A stretch of 64,000 nt of DNA from JARBUG01 sp035628915 (GCA_035628915.1 DASPIW010000040.1:1-64000), one strand, 5' to 3'; counted from the first letter of the stretch, positions 41,148 through 49,837 are shown. Notes: a model not told the origin generated them from the sequence alone. Translations and numbers: made by a program.

Positions 41148-41939
41148 CTAACGGCCCGGACCGTAATACTCTTCCAGGGTTAGCCCCCTGGCTACAGTCT
41201 CTTTGGCAGTGGCTACCCCCACATAGCGGACATGCCAGGGTTCATAAGCGTAGCCCGTGATGCTCTCCTTGCCTTTGGGGTAGCGGATGATAAACCCATA
41301 CTCCGGCGCATGCTGCTCCAGCCAGAGCGCCTCGGGGGTGCCCGCAAAGCAGTCGTCGGCGGCACACTTGCCGGTGCTGCCGGAGATATCCATGGCAAGG
41401 CCGGTCTGATGCTCGCTATGCCCGGGCTCCGCGCTGTATTTGCGCGCCGTTTCTTCGCCTTGCGTCCGCACATAGTAATCGAACAGGGCGGACTGCGTCG
41501 CGAAGGAGCGGTATCCGGAAACGCCCGCCAGGTGGATGCCGTCCTGCTTGGCGGCGGCGAACATTTGCTCCAGCGCCCGTGCCGCTTCCTTGCGCATCAG
41601 GCGCTTGTCGTCCGGTTCCGTGAAGATGAACGCCACGTTCGGTACCACCAGATCGGCAGGCCGATAGTTGTCGGGAAGCTTGATGCTCTTGTTCACGATG
41701 AGCGTGACGTCGTCGGGATTGGCGACGACTCTTCCAGTTGGAGCTTTCTCGACTGCGGCCTGGTTGTTCGCAGTCCCGGCAGTGGTCGGGGCAGGTGCGG
41801 GAGATGGCGCAGGAATCGTGTTCTCCGCCGGCGGCGCGACGAGCTTGGGCAGGTCGGCCACAGGAGCGCTGCATCCGGAGATGAGAGCGATTGCGGCGAC
41901 TGCGAGCAGCGCTTTGCGCGTTGGCTTATGCTTGTGCAT
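41148..41939 (-). CDS. VanY-type D,D-carboxypeptidase lipoprotein
   Basis: 263 aa from ATG 41939 (GGAG at good spacing). Lipobox L-I-S-G-C, a Pro/Ala-rich linker, then a VanY/D,D-peptidase domain: S-G-Y-R-S-F, S-x-H-Q-T-G-L-A-M-D-I and E-P-W-H-V-R-Y, the zinc ligands and catalytic residues. It trims the terminal D-Ala from peptidoglycan stems at the outer face of the membrane. Confidence 0.93.
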   Translation of the reverse strand: MHKHKPTRKALLAVAAIALISGCSAPVADLPKLVAPPAENTIPAPSPAPAPTTAGTANNQAAVEKAPTGRVVANPDDVTLIVNKSIKLPDNYRPADLVVPNVAFIFTEPDDKRLMRKEAARALEQMFAAAKQDGIHLAGVSGYRSFATQSALFDYYVRTQGEETARKYSAEPGHSEHQTGLAMDISGSTGKCAADDCFAGTPEALWLEQHAPEYGFIIRYPKGKESITGYAYEPWHVRYVGVATAKETVARGLTLEEYYGPGR

Positions 41940-42067
41940 AGTGAATGTCTCCATCTTATAGGCATAGTATGGCGCAACGTACGATACCAGCGTGGGAATA
42001 GTGCACTACTGAAGTAAGACGAGAGATGCCTGGTCCTCGTTTCGACGCACTGCAGCCAATCCACCTG

Positions 42068-42660
42068 CTAGTTACGGTCAAGCAGATCGTGCCGATAGAG
42101 TCCAGCCACTACACCGATCAACGTGTCGTCGCCCGACGTGCTGCCCATGCCCCTCATCTGATTGATCTGGTCCACCACCGCCGAGGCGGCTGCATCGGCC
42201 CCGTGGATCGTGTCAAGCAGGCCGATCAGAGGAGTCGAGAATCGCCCCTGCAAACCGTGCCGCAGGTACGATGCGGAGGCTTCCCTTCCTGCCAATCGGT
42301 CAGGAGTGCGGCTACGCCACGAGGGTTGGGGCCTCGGGCGAGGAGCCGGTGGAAAGTTGCCCCGCTCCATGCAGGGTGAGACGCCTTCGGCCACAAAGCC
42401 GTTGAGTAGGGGGTTTCCATGGACAGCCTCAGAATGGGTTCATGGCCCGCCCAGACAAGCCATCTCGCACACGTATGCCCCCCGCCTGCTCCACCAGGGG
42501 AATCAGCGGGGTCAGTTCCTGATCACAGGCCAGGCCAAATGGGCTCATCCCCAGGGACCGGCTGGTAATGGTCAGCCACAAGGACCGGCCGGCCAGAAGG
42601 TTGACACTCCGGTCGAACCGGCTGTGGAGCGTGCGGCGAACTGCTGACAGCGAACCGGCA
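42068..42660 (-). pseudogene. DUF2877 (AllH-like) gene in pieces
   Basis: The upstream part (about 42429–42660) reads H-S-R-F-D-R-S-V-N-L-L-A-G-R-S-L-W-L-T-I and stops at 42429. The downstream part, in another frame (42068–42290), ends with G-S-T-S-G-D-D-T-L-I-G-V-V-A-G-L, which resembles the DUF2877 signature G-L-T-P-S-G-D-D-F-L-V-G. Frameshifts and deletions separate them. AllH-type proteins take part in allantoin/purine breakdown. Confidence 0.6.
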
Positions 42661-42874
42661 GACCAGAGCCGACTTGCTCGGAACGCTGGAGGCTGTTCTT
42701 GAAACCAACGGAAACCTGAAGCAAGCAGCACGCAATCTCTTTGTGTACGATAACACCTTGCGCTACCGGGTCTCCCGAATTGAGGAAATGATCGGCGTCG
42801 ATTTGGACTCGTCCAAAGACCGATTGAGACTGCAGGTTGCCCTAAAGATCCTGCGGATGCAGAACAGCACGTAG
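42650..42874 (+). pseudogene. PucR-type regulator, C-terminal HTH remnant
   Basis: About 70 codons: D-L-L-G-T-L-E-A-V-L-E, N-L-K-Q-A-A, N-T-L-R-Y-R-V-S-R-I-E-E, R-L-R-L-Q-V-A-L. This is the HTH_30 end of PucR/CdaR regulators. The rest of the gene is missing. It is divergent from the DUF2877 remnant, consistent with a lost purine-catabolism locus. Confidence 0.8.
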
Positions 42875-42910
42875 ACAAGGCAAGGCGCCTGCTACCGGTG
42901 TATCCGATTG

Positions 42911-43064
42911 ATCCCATTCCAACCGGGGTGTCATCCCGTTCTTACCAGGGGGTGATCCCGTCCCAACCGGGGGATGATCCTTTCCCCTTCCGGGTGTTAT
43001 CCCGTCCGGACCGGGGGGTCATCCGTTCCCAGCCGGGGTGTCGTCACTGCCCAATCCGATGGAC
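42911..43064. repeat. Seven tandem 22-bp repeats, operator-like
   Basis: Units start at 42911, 42933, 42955, 42977, 42999, 43021 and (weak) 43043, each beginning ATCC(C) and ending in a G-rich CCGGGGG(T/G) half. Each unit with the next AT forms an ATCCC…GGGAT dyad. The 22-bp period keeps all dyads on about the same helix face. The array ends 84 bp before the WYL regulator gene. Confidence 0.8.
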
Positions 43065-43148
43065 AGCCCATCCGGCCGCCTCCTCCCCGGCGTCTGGTAG
43101 GACCGCAGCCGCCCGGCGGCGAACATATGCGCCGGGAGGCGATGGGGG

Positions 43149-44105
43149 ATGAACCGCACCGACCGGCTGATGGCAATCGTCTGGCTCCTGCGCACCCGCA
43201 CCCGGCTGACGGCGGCCCAACTGGGCGAGACATTCGGCGTCACTGTGCGGACGATCTATCGCGACGTCGAGGCGCTTTGCGAAGCGGGCGTCCCGGTAGT
43301 CGCCCTGCCCGGCACCGACGGCGGCTACGAACTCGCCCCCGGCTACAAGGTCACCCCGATCGCTTTCCGGACCGACGAAGTTGAAGCTCTCTGGGTCGCA
43401 GGCATGGCCTTCGCCGAACTGCGGCTGCCGGCGCTGAACGACTCCCTGCGCAGCGCCCTGGGCAAAATCATGGCCATGGCCGCGCCCGATAAGGTCGATC
43501 AGACCCGGCGCCTCAGCGAGCACTTCGCTGTCCGCCTGGAGCGCCGCGGCTCCGAAGCGCTCCAGGGCGAGGTATTCGATTTGCTCCGCCAGGCCGTACT
43601 CGACCGCCGTACTGTCAGCATTGCCTACACCGCCATCTCCGGTGAGACCAGCGAGCGGCTCGTCGCACCCGAACGGCTCCTCTTTCAGTTTGGCGCCTGG
43701 TACATACAGGGTCCCGATTCCCGTTCCGGCGAGTACCGCACCTTCCGGGTGGACCGAATCAGCGCCTGCCGCCTGACGGACGACAGCCCGCCCCCGGCCC
43801 CCGCTCCGGAGACCGGCGCCCCCGCCGAAACGGTCACGCCGGTCCGCATCCACATGTCCGCCGCCAACGCCCGCTGGTACCGGGAGCATCCGGTCTTCCG
43901 GTGGTGGGAGCAGACCCAGTGCGACGGCGGCACGGTGCAGCTGCAAGTCCCCGAGTCCGGCATCCCCTCGCTCCTGGCGGCCCTGCTGGCCTTCGGCGGG
44001 CAGGAAGTCGTCCTCGAGCCGCCGTGGCTGATCGACCAGCTCCTGGACTGCGCAAAAAAAGCGATCGCCGCCCACACACTCCCTGACAGAACGGTGTCAG
44101 GGTAG
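43149..44105 (+). CDS. HTH–WYL-domain transcriptional regulator
   Basis: 318 aa. N-terminal winged helix of the HTH_11 type (R-L-M-A-I-V-W-L-L…T-V-R-T-I-Y-R-D-V-E-A-L), a WYL domain in the middle (R-L-V-A-P-E-R-L-L-F-Q-F-G-A-W-Y-I) and a WCX-like C-terminus. WYL regulators bind ligands, often nucleotides or nucleic acid. The 22-bp array upstream and dyads downstream suggest autoregulation and control of the next gene. Confidence 0.9.
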   Translation: MNRTDRLMAIVWLLRTRTRLTAAQLGETFGVTVRTIYRDVEALCEAGVPVVALPGTDGGYELAPGYKVTPIAFRTDEVEALWVAGMAFAELRLPALNDSLRSALGKIMAMAAPDKVDQTRRLSEHFAVRLERRGSEALQGEVFDLLRQAVLDRRTVSIAYTAISGETSERLVAPERLLFQFGAWYIQGPDSRSGEYRTFRVDRISACRLTDDSPPPAPAPETGAPAETVTPVRIHMSAANARWYREHPVFRWWEQTQCDGGTVQLQVPESGIPSLLAALLAFGGQEVVLEPPWLIDQLLDCAKKAIAAHTLPDRTVSG

Positions 44106-44136
44106 GGTGTTACGCTGTGTCTGTCAGTACACAGCG
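44083..44136. promoter_or_regulatory. Two dyads between the WYL regulator and the LamG-like gene
   Basis: CTGACA-gaacgg-TGTCAG at 44083–44100 and CGCTGTGT-n8-ACACAGCG at 44113–44136, just ahead of the GGAG of the next gene. Likely operators. Confidence 0.55.
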
Positions 44137-44151
44137 AAAGGAGACCCGATC

Positions 44152-45135
44152 ATGACCGCCTTCGATGCGCCCCTGAACCTCGCCCGGTGGGAGCTCCACG
44201 ACCCGACTGCCACCCTCTCTGCCTTCAAAGGGCGCCCCGCCCTCTTCCTTTCCCGGGCCGGCGCCGTCCTGCTGAAGGAGCCCGTGCCCTGGGAAGCATA
44301 CACCCTCGAAGCCGACGTCGCCGCGGAGGGGAACAGCGGCTACGTGGGTTTCGCCTTCGGCGCCCGCGACGCCGCCAACTTTGAGCTCATCTACATCTAC
44401 CCGACGGACGGGCAGGGCGGGGGCGAAGTGCAGTACGAAGCCTGCCTGAACGGCTCGGCGACCTGGCAGGTCTTCCAGCAGCCCGAGTACCGGCGCCCGG
44501 GCATCACCATGACGCCCGGCGAATGGACCCATCTCAGAGTCGTCGTGCGGCCGGAGCTAGCGGAGGTCTACGTCGGTGGCGACTCGGCGCCCCACCTGGT
44601 GGTCCCTCCCCTCTTCCCCGGTGCGCGGGCGCCCCGGGCCGGCCTCTGGGGCTACTGCCCGACCTACGTCAGCCGGTTCACCATCACCCGTTGTGACACA
44701 CCGCCCGCTCCCGCCCCGGCTCACCCGCCGCTGCCCGAGGGGGTGGTCACCGACTGGGAAATCGCCGACCGCCTGGCGCCTGCTGCCCCCTGGCGCCGTG
44801 TCAAAGCAGAAGCCAACGGGACACTCTGCTTCAACCGGTGGTTTGCGATGGATACGGGGTATGCGGTGGCCTACGCCAGGGCGACCATCGACTCCCCCGC
44901 CGACCGCGAAGCCACCCTGTCGGTGGGCTTCAGCGACAAACTGCTGCTGACCCTGGGCGGCGAGGAAGTCTGCACGGGGGAGACCCGCTGGAACCCCCCG
45001 GAGGGCGACGGCCGCATCAGGCTGGACACCCGCTGCGTGAAAGTCCGGCTCAGGCGGGGCGCCAACGAGATTCTCGCCCGGGTGGAGTGCGCAGAGCCGC
45101 CCTTCGGCTGGGGCCTGGTGCTGAGCGTCTCATAA
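44152..45135 (+). CDS. LamG/DUF1080-like two-domain protein
   Basis: 327 aa; AAAGGAG lies upstream of ATG 44152. Residues about 10–185 form a concanavalin-like (3-keto-disaccharide hydrolase/LamG) sandwich (Y-V-G-F-A-F-G-A-R-D…F-E-L-I-Y-I-Y-P; H-L-R-V-V-V). The C-terminal part is a second beta domain like those appended to glycosidases. No signal peptide, so an intracellular role is likely. Probably regulated by the WYL protein. Confidence 0.72.
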   Translation: MTAFDAPLNLARWELHDPTATLSAFKGRPALFLSRAGAVLLKEPVPWEAYTLEADVAAEGNSGYVGFAFGARDAANFELIYIYPTDGQGGGEVQYEACLNGSATWQVFQQPEYRRPGITMTPGEWTHLRVVVRPELAEVYVGGDSAPHLVVPPLFPGARAPRAGLWGYCPTYVSRFTITRCDTPPAPAPAHPPLPEGVVTDWEIADRLAPAAPWRRVKAEANGTLCFNRWFAMDTGYAVAYARATIDSPADREATLSVGFSDKLLLTLGGEEVCTGETRWNPPEGDGRIRLDTRCVKVRLRRGANEILARVECAEPPFGWGLVLSVS

Positions 45136-45139
45136 CCGC

Positions 45140-45169
45140 AAATCCCCTCACCGCCCGGTGAGGGGATTT
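45140..45169 (+). terminator. Terminator after the LamG-like gene
   Basis: AAATCCCCTCACCG / CGGTGAGGGGATTT stem with a two-base apex; the arms contain the T-run. Confidence 0.75.
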
Positions 45170-45356
45170 GCCTTGCGCGGACAGGAGCTTGAGCAGATCA
45201 CTGCCGGCTACCGGGGAGCCGCTGTTCGGGGGTACTCCCCTGACGGGTAGGCTACCTACCCCGACCTGTTTCGACACAGAAGGGATTCCATCCACATCGT
45301 CGAAATGCACTATGTTCCGATATTTCGCACCGTATTCTGCACAGGAGGCAGATTCC

Positions 45357-46691
45357 GTGACAGCAACCACGCGGCTCGGTCTCGCTCTGGGCGCCCTCTT
45401 CGGGTGGCTGCTCTCCTTCCCGCTCTTCGGCCCGGCGCTCTTCGGCGTGGCACCGGGGCCGGCGCCGCAGCTCGGGCTGCTTTTCCTCTTCAGTCACGGT
45501 GCCGGCATGCTCCTCCTACACCCGGTGCCCTACCGACTGGCCACGGACCCGCGCCTGCTCCGGATGGCCGGCGGGCTCCTGGCCCTGTTCACCCTCCTCT
45601 TTGCATTCGCCCTCCCCTTCCCCGCAGCCGCCACGCTCTTTGTCCTGATGGGACTGCTCGCCGCGCTGCTGGTCCTGGCCTGGGCGCCCTCCTACGTCGC
45701 CGGTTCGGAGCGCATTACACCCCTGGCCATAGGCATGGCCGGCGCCAATCTGATCGTGGCGATGGCAGGCTTACCCCCGGCCCCGTTTACCCTGCCGCTG
45801 CTGGCCGCCCTGGCCCTCTCGGGCGCCGTACTCCTACCTGCGCCGCCGCCGGAGCGCCCCGGAGCCCTGGCTGCGCCACTTAACAGGGCTCAACTGCTCG
45901 CCCTGCTCCTGCCCATGGGCGCCTTCGCCCTGGCAGATTACTTCGTGGGCGGCCTCTGGTACGGCACGGTCACGGCTACCTTCGCGACGGGGTGGGCGTG
46001 GCAGCCGGCCGCGGAAGCGCTCTTCTCGGCGGTCTCCATCGCGCTGCTGGCCCGCCTGGTGCGGCGCCCCGGTCCGGGCATCCTGGCCCGCTACAGCCTA
46101 AGCTTGATGGGCCTTGGACTGGTGCTGGCCGCAACCGGCCAGTGGGTGCCCCTCTTCCGGGGACTGCTGCTTATGGGACTGGTGGCCGGCGACCTCTTCT
46201 ACTGGGCCCAACTGGGGACGGCCGGGGCCATCTTCGGCGCCCGCCGCGCCTACGGCGGCGGCCTCGGCCTCTCGCTCTGCCTGATCGGGCTGGCCAACCT
46301 GACGGCCGGCCTGAGCCCGGGGGGACCCACCGGCCCCGGCCCCACGTTCCTCCTGGCCGGTGCCGCCCTGCTCTTCCTGGTGCTCCCGCTGGTCTACCGG
46401 CTGCCCGTGCCCCCCTTGCCTCCCGCGGCCGAGCCGCCACCGGAGCCTGCCGGACAGGCCCACGCTGCCGCCGCTCTGCAATCCGCTCCCCCCAATCTCA
46501 CGCCGACGGAGCGGCAAGTCTATGAACTGCTGGTGATGGGCGCCAGCGACGGGGAGATTGCCGATGAGCTTGTCGTCACCCGGCACACGGTCAAGTTCCA
46601 CGTCCGGAACATCCTCCACAAGCTGGGCGTCGCCAACCGCAAGGCCCTGCTCTCCAGCCTGGTAGTGAAGCAAAGCGAAAAGCGGCCCTGA
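45357..46691 (+). CDS. Membrane-embedded LuxR-family regulator (MFS-like)
   Basis: 444 aa from GTG 45357 (AGGAGG, nine-base spacing). About twelve hydrophobic helices fill residues 1–365, followed by a Pro-rich linker and a C-terminal LuxR HTH (L-T-P-T-E-R-Q-V-Y-E-L-L…T-V-K-F-H-V-R-N-I-L). Such one-component membrane LuxR proteins are known mainly from Eggerthella-like Actinobacteria and some Firmicutes. Targets unknown; the convergent agmatinase gene is not an obvious one. Confidence 0.85.
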   Translation: MTATTRLGLALGALFGWLLSFPLFGPALFGVAPGPAPQLGLLFLFSHGAGMLLLHPVPYRLATDPRLLRMAGGLLALFTLLFAFALPFPAAATLFVLMGLLAALLVLAWAPSYVAGSERITPLAIGMAGANLIVAMAGLPPAPFTLPLLAALALSGAVLLPAPPPERPGALAAPLNRAQLLALLLPMGAFALADYFVGGLWYGTVTATFATGWAWQPAAEALFSAVSIALLARLVRRPGPGILARYSLSLMGLGLVLAATGQWVPLFRGLLLMGLVAGDLFYWAQLGTAGAIFGARRAYGGGLGLSLCLIGLANLTAGLSPGGPTGPGPTFLLAGAALLFLVLPLVYRLPVPPLPPAAEPPPEPAGQAHAAAALQSAPPNLTPTERQVYELLVMGASDGEIADELVVTRHTVKFHVRNILHKLGVANRKALLSSLVVKQSEKRP

Positions 46692-46716
46692 CCGTGGTCA
46701 GGGCCGCCGTCTTTTC
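46682..46716. terminator. Bidirectional terminator
   Basis: GCGGCCCTGACC / GGTCAGGGCCGC stem overlapping the LuxR gene's stop, followed by CGTCTTTT; shared with the convergent agmatinase-family gene. Confidence 0.75.
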
Positions 46717-46720
46717 CGCC

Positions 46721-47662
46721 TTAGCGCTCCGCCGTCCGCAGCCGAACGGCGACCAGGGACGCGTACTCGTGGACCAGCGTGGCGGCCAGGAGGGCAGTCA
46801 CCTGGGCAGGATCGTGGTTGGGCAGCACTTCGACCATGTCGAAGCCGACAAAGTTGAAATCCGTCAGCATCCGGATCAACTCCAGCGTCTCGAAGCTGGA
46901 ATAACCGCCCACCTCCGGCGTGCCGGTGCCGGGTGCGAAGGCGGGATCGACAAAGTCGATATCGAAGGAGAGGAAGCACGGCGTGTCGCCAATCGTCCGG
47001 CGCATCTCTGCCACCACGTCCTCCATCCCCCGCCGGCGCAGTTCCCGCATCGTGATGACCTGGAAGCCCAAGTCAACGCTGGCGTCCACGTCGCCGGGGT
47101 GGTTCAGGGTACCGCGGATACCTACCTGGAAGACCTTCTCGGGAATCACCAGCTTCTCTTCATAGGCCCGGATGAACGGGGAACCGTGCCAGTACTTTTC
47201 GCCGTAGTACGTATCCCAGGTGTCGGTGTGGCTGTCAAAGTGAATGAGGGCCACAGGTCCATAGACTTTGGCCGCCGCCCGGAGCGTCGCCAGGGTGACC
47301 GAATGGTCGCCCCCCAGCCCGACGGGCACCGTACCGGCCCGAAGCAGCTCCTCGACCTGACCCGAAATGATATCGTAACTGCGGTGGATATTGTGGGGAA
47401 TCACCGACAGATCGCCCACATCAATGGCCCGGGTCTCCTCAAACGGGTAGACTTTATAGACCGGATTATACGGAAAGAGGAGCATGGAGGCCTGACGGAT
47501 CGCCTGGGGCCCAAACCGGGCGCCGACCCGGTAAGAGGCCCCTGTATCGAAGGGCATCCCGAGAATCGCGAGGCGCGCTCCTTCCCGGGACGAAGGGAGC
47601 CGCATGAAGCTTCCCAGGCTGCAAAACTCGGGCTTCACATCGGGCGAAAGCGGATACTGCAA
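46721..47662 (-). CDS. speB: Agmatinase/ureohydrolase family enzyme
   Basis: 313 aa from TTG 47662 (GAGAGGTGAG upstream). The binuclear Mn site is complete: G-G-D-H-S, H-F-D-S-H-T-D-T and S-F-D-I-D-F-V-D-P-A-F-A-P-G. It hydrolyses agmatine or a related guanidino compound to urea plus an amine (putrescine if agmatine). Substrate cannot be fixed by eye, so the symbol is provisional. Confidence 0.85.
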   Translation of the reverse strand: MQYPLSPDVKPEFCSLGSFMRLPSSREGARLAILGMPFDTGASYRVGARFGPQAIRQASMLLFPYNPVYKVYPFEETRAIDVGDLSVIPHNIHRSYDIISGQVEELLRAGTVPVGLGGDHSVTLATLRAAAKVYGPVALIHFDSHTDTWDTYYGEKYWHGSPFIRAYEEKLVIPEKVFQVGIRGTLNHPGDVDASVDLGFQVITMRELRRRGMEDVVAEMRRTIGDTPCFLSFDIDFVDPAFAPGTGTPEVGGYSSFETLELIRMLTDFNFVGFDMVEVLPNHDPAQVTALLAATLVHEYASLVAVRLRTAER

Positions 47663-47796
47663 GCGCAGCTCACCTCTCTAGGCAGTGCGGACAGAGACCG
47701 GGCAAGCAACACGTAGTAGTATACCTCGCTTGCCGCTTTTGCTACAAGAACACATACGTATTGACTAATAATCGGCATACTTCCAGAAGGGCGGTG

Positions 47797-48726
47797 ATGG
47801 CCATGGGCGATGCAGAGCGGTACAACGTGGTTATTATCGGTGCAGGCATCGGCGGGCTGAGCACCGCAATCTGGGCACGGCGGCTCGGGCTCTCCGCCCT
47901 GGTCCTCGACGATGGACCCGAGGCGGGCGGTCAGCTGCGCTCCATCGTCCAGCCGATCGTTGACTACCCGGGCCTGCACGGCGAGACGGGCACGACTCTG
48001 GCGGAGCGTCTGCGCACACAGGCGGAAGCCGCCGGCGCCCTCCTCCGCCCCGCTGCCCGGGTCCTGCGCATCGATGCCGCCGCCCGCCGCTGTGAAACCG
48101 CGACCGGGGCCGTGACCGGCGATGCAGTGGTCCTCGCGACCGGCCTCGCCGAGCGGCGTCTCGGCGTTCCCGGCGAAGCGGACTTGGTGCCCCGAGGGCT
48201 GCGGCGGCGCCCCACGAAAGAGCCGTGCTGGTTCCGGGGCAAACGGGTGGCCGTCGTCGGGGGCGGCGACCGGGCTGCCGAGAACGCCCTGCTCCTGACT
48301 GCTCTGGCGCAGCGGGTCCACCTGCTGCACCGGGGCGATCGCTTACGAGCCCGGCAGTCGTTTCAGGAAGCGATCGCCGCAGGTCCCCTGGTGGACCTGC
48401 GCCTGGAAACCGAAGTCGTCGCCATCCACTGCCACGGCGACGTCATTCGGCTGGACCTTGTTTGCCGGTCCCTCCCCGAAACGCTGGCCGTTGACGCATT
48501 GTGCATTTACATCGGAAACCGCCCCAACACCGAATTGGTCGAGGGGCAGGTGGCGCTATTACCCGAAGGCTATGTGATCATCGACAGGGACGGGCAAAGC
48601 TCGCTGCCCGGCATCTACGCCGTGGGCGACGTCTGCACGCCGCCCCGCTATCAAAGCCTTGCGACGGCCGCCGGTCAGGCCATGGTGGCCGCCAAACACA
48701 TCGCCCTGACGCTGAGTGGACAGTAA
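47797..48726 (+). CDS. Thioredoxin-reductase-like FAD/NAD(P) flavoprotein without the CxxC
   Basis: 309 aa. FAD motif G-A-G-I-G-G-L-S, a G-G-Q-L loop, an NAD(P) motif G-G-G-D-R-A-A-E-N-A and the C-terminal G-D-V-C. At the place of the TrxR C-A-T-C the sequence is R-R-R-P-T-K-E-P-C-W-F, with only one Cys. It is therefore likelier a ferredoxin/flavodoxin-type NADP reductase or a disulfide-independent oxidase than a thioredoxin reductase. Confidence 0.82.
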   Translation: MAMGDAERYNVVIIGAGIGGLSTAIWARRLGLSALVLDDGPEAGGQLRSIVQPIVDYPGLHGETGTTLAERLRTQAEAAGALLRPAARVLRIDAAARRCETATGAVTGDAVVLATGLAERRLGVPGEADLVPRGLRRRPTKEPCWFRGKRVAVVGGGDRAAENALLLTALAQRVHLLHRGDRLRARQSFQEAIAAGPLVDLRLETEVVAIHCHGDVIRLDLVCRSLPETLAVDALCIYIGNRPNTELVEGQVALLPEGYVIIDRDGQSSLPGIYAVGDVCTPPRYQSLATAAGQAMVAAKHIALTLSGQ

Positions 48727-48728
48727 GA

Positions 48729-48762
48729 AACCCGGTGCCAATACCTGGCACCGGGTTTTTTG
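48729..48762. terminator. Bidirectional terminator
   Basis: AACCCGGTGCCA / TGGCACCGGGTT stem followed by TTTT, between convergent genes. Confidence 0.85.
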
Positions 48763-48768
48763 TGCGAA

Positions 48769-49047
48769 TTACCGGCGGAAGCCGCCACCGGCGGGACGCT
48801 CGGGGCGGGGCTGCGCTTCGTTGACGGTCAGCGCCCGGCCACCCCACTCGGCGCCGTTGAGGGCGTCGATGACGGCCTGAGCGGAATCAGCGGCGACCTC
48901 CACGAAACCGAAGCCACGGCTGCGGCCAGTCTCACGGTCGGTGGCGATGCGGGCGCCAATCACCTCGGCGTGCTGCTTGACGGCGTTGGTGAGGTCTTCG
49001 GAGGTAACCGCCCAGGGCAGATTGCCGAAGTAAAGGGTCTTCGTCAT
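48769..49047 (-). CDS. RRM RNA-binding protein
   Basis: 92 aa, a single RRM with RNP2 (L-Y-F-G-N-L) and RNP1 (R-G-F-G-F-V-E-V), then a short Arg/Gly tail. It resembles cold-related Rbp proteins of Cyanobacteria and other bacteria. A close paralogue is at 49897–50166; both end N-E-A-Q-P-R-P-E-R. Confidence 0.92.
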   Translation of the reverse strand: MTKTLYFGNLPWAVTSEDLTNAVKQHAEVIGARIATDRETGRSRGFGFVEVAADSAQAVIDALNGAEWGGRALTVNEAQPRPERPAGGGFRR

Positions 49048-49257
49048 GTCTCTCGTTCTCCCATCATGATTTTCTCTGGGTCAACTGTCATGGAGGAACC
49101 GCGAGACTCACCTACCCAGGCAAACCAGCGCGACCGCTCACCAAAACGGCTAACCATACGGAGTGTACCCGCTTTACGCTGGAATTGCAACCCCCAATGG
49201 CGAATTCGCTGCCAGGCTGGGTGGTGCTCGCGGCCCATTTCCCCCATCTCAAGCCGG

Positions 49258-49446
49258 TTACTCGTTGGCGCCGCTATACCGGCTGGAGCGGGTCGGACGG
49301 TCCGGGCTCGCCGGCTGCGGCTTCAGTTCTGCGCCGATCTCGAAGTTGGACTGGGCGCCGTATCCGCGCCAGTTGCCCCGCTTCTGGGCCTGAATGCGGC
49401 GCAGGCCCTGGCCCGTCTGCAGCCCCCCGATCTTGTTGCTAGGCAT
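49258..49446 (-). CDS. Small basic protein, possibly a spore protein
   Basis: 62 aa; GGAGGTGG is well placed before ATG 49446. Rich in Q, R, N and G, with almost no hydrophobic core (Q-A-Q-K-R-G-N-W-R-G-Y-G-A-Q-S-N-F-E). The composition recalls gamma-type small acid-soluble spore proteins but the defining repeats are not evident. Family not established. Confidence 0.5.
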   Translation of the reverse strand: MPSNKIGGLQTGQGLRRIQAQKRGNWRGYGAQSNFEIGAELKPQPASPDRPTRSSRYSGANE

Positions 49447-49556
49447 CGGGCAGCCACCTCCTCGTAAATCGTACGCTTTCGGGAACGCTCTTATTATGTC
49501 CCGATTTGGCGGCCGTTTCGTATGCTGAACATAGCCGCCGAGGAGGATGATCGCAC

Positions 49557-49832
49557 ATGAACTGGCTGGACCTGGCTGTCTTGATGCTCGCCAGCTATCG
49601 CCTGACGCATCTGATCGTATTCGATTCGATTATGGAGCCGGTCCGGCACCGGTTGGAGCCGGTGCCCTTCATCGGCGAGTTAATCGGCTGCTATTGGTGC
49701 GCCGGCGTATGGGTTTCCGGAGCGCTGGTGGGCCTGCATCTGATCTGGCCCGCCGGCAGCCGGCCATTACTGCTGTTGCTCGCCGTGGCGGGCGGTCAGG
49801 CGATCATCGAAACCCTGCTCAAACGCGAATGA
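49557..49832 (+). CDS. DUF1360 membrane protein
   Basis: 91 aa with two to three transmembrane helices and the family features A-S-Y-R-L-T-H-L-I-V-F-D, then C-Y-W-C-A-G-V-W. GGAGGATG lies upstream. DUF1360 proteins occur widely in spore formers; function unknown. Confidence 0.82.
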   Translation: MNWLDLAVLMLASYRLTHLIVFDSIMEPVRHRLEPVPFIGELIGCYWCAGVWVSGALVGLHLIWPAGSRPLLLLLAVAGGQAIIETLLKRE

Positions 49833-49837
49833 TGAAA

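Noticed and set aside
42911..43064. 22-bp repeats as a CRISPR array
   Set aside because: The units are contiguous without spacers and no cas genes are present.
47797..48726. Thioredoxin reductase trxB
   Set aside because: The C-x-x-C redox pair is missing.
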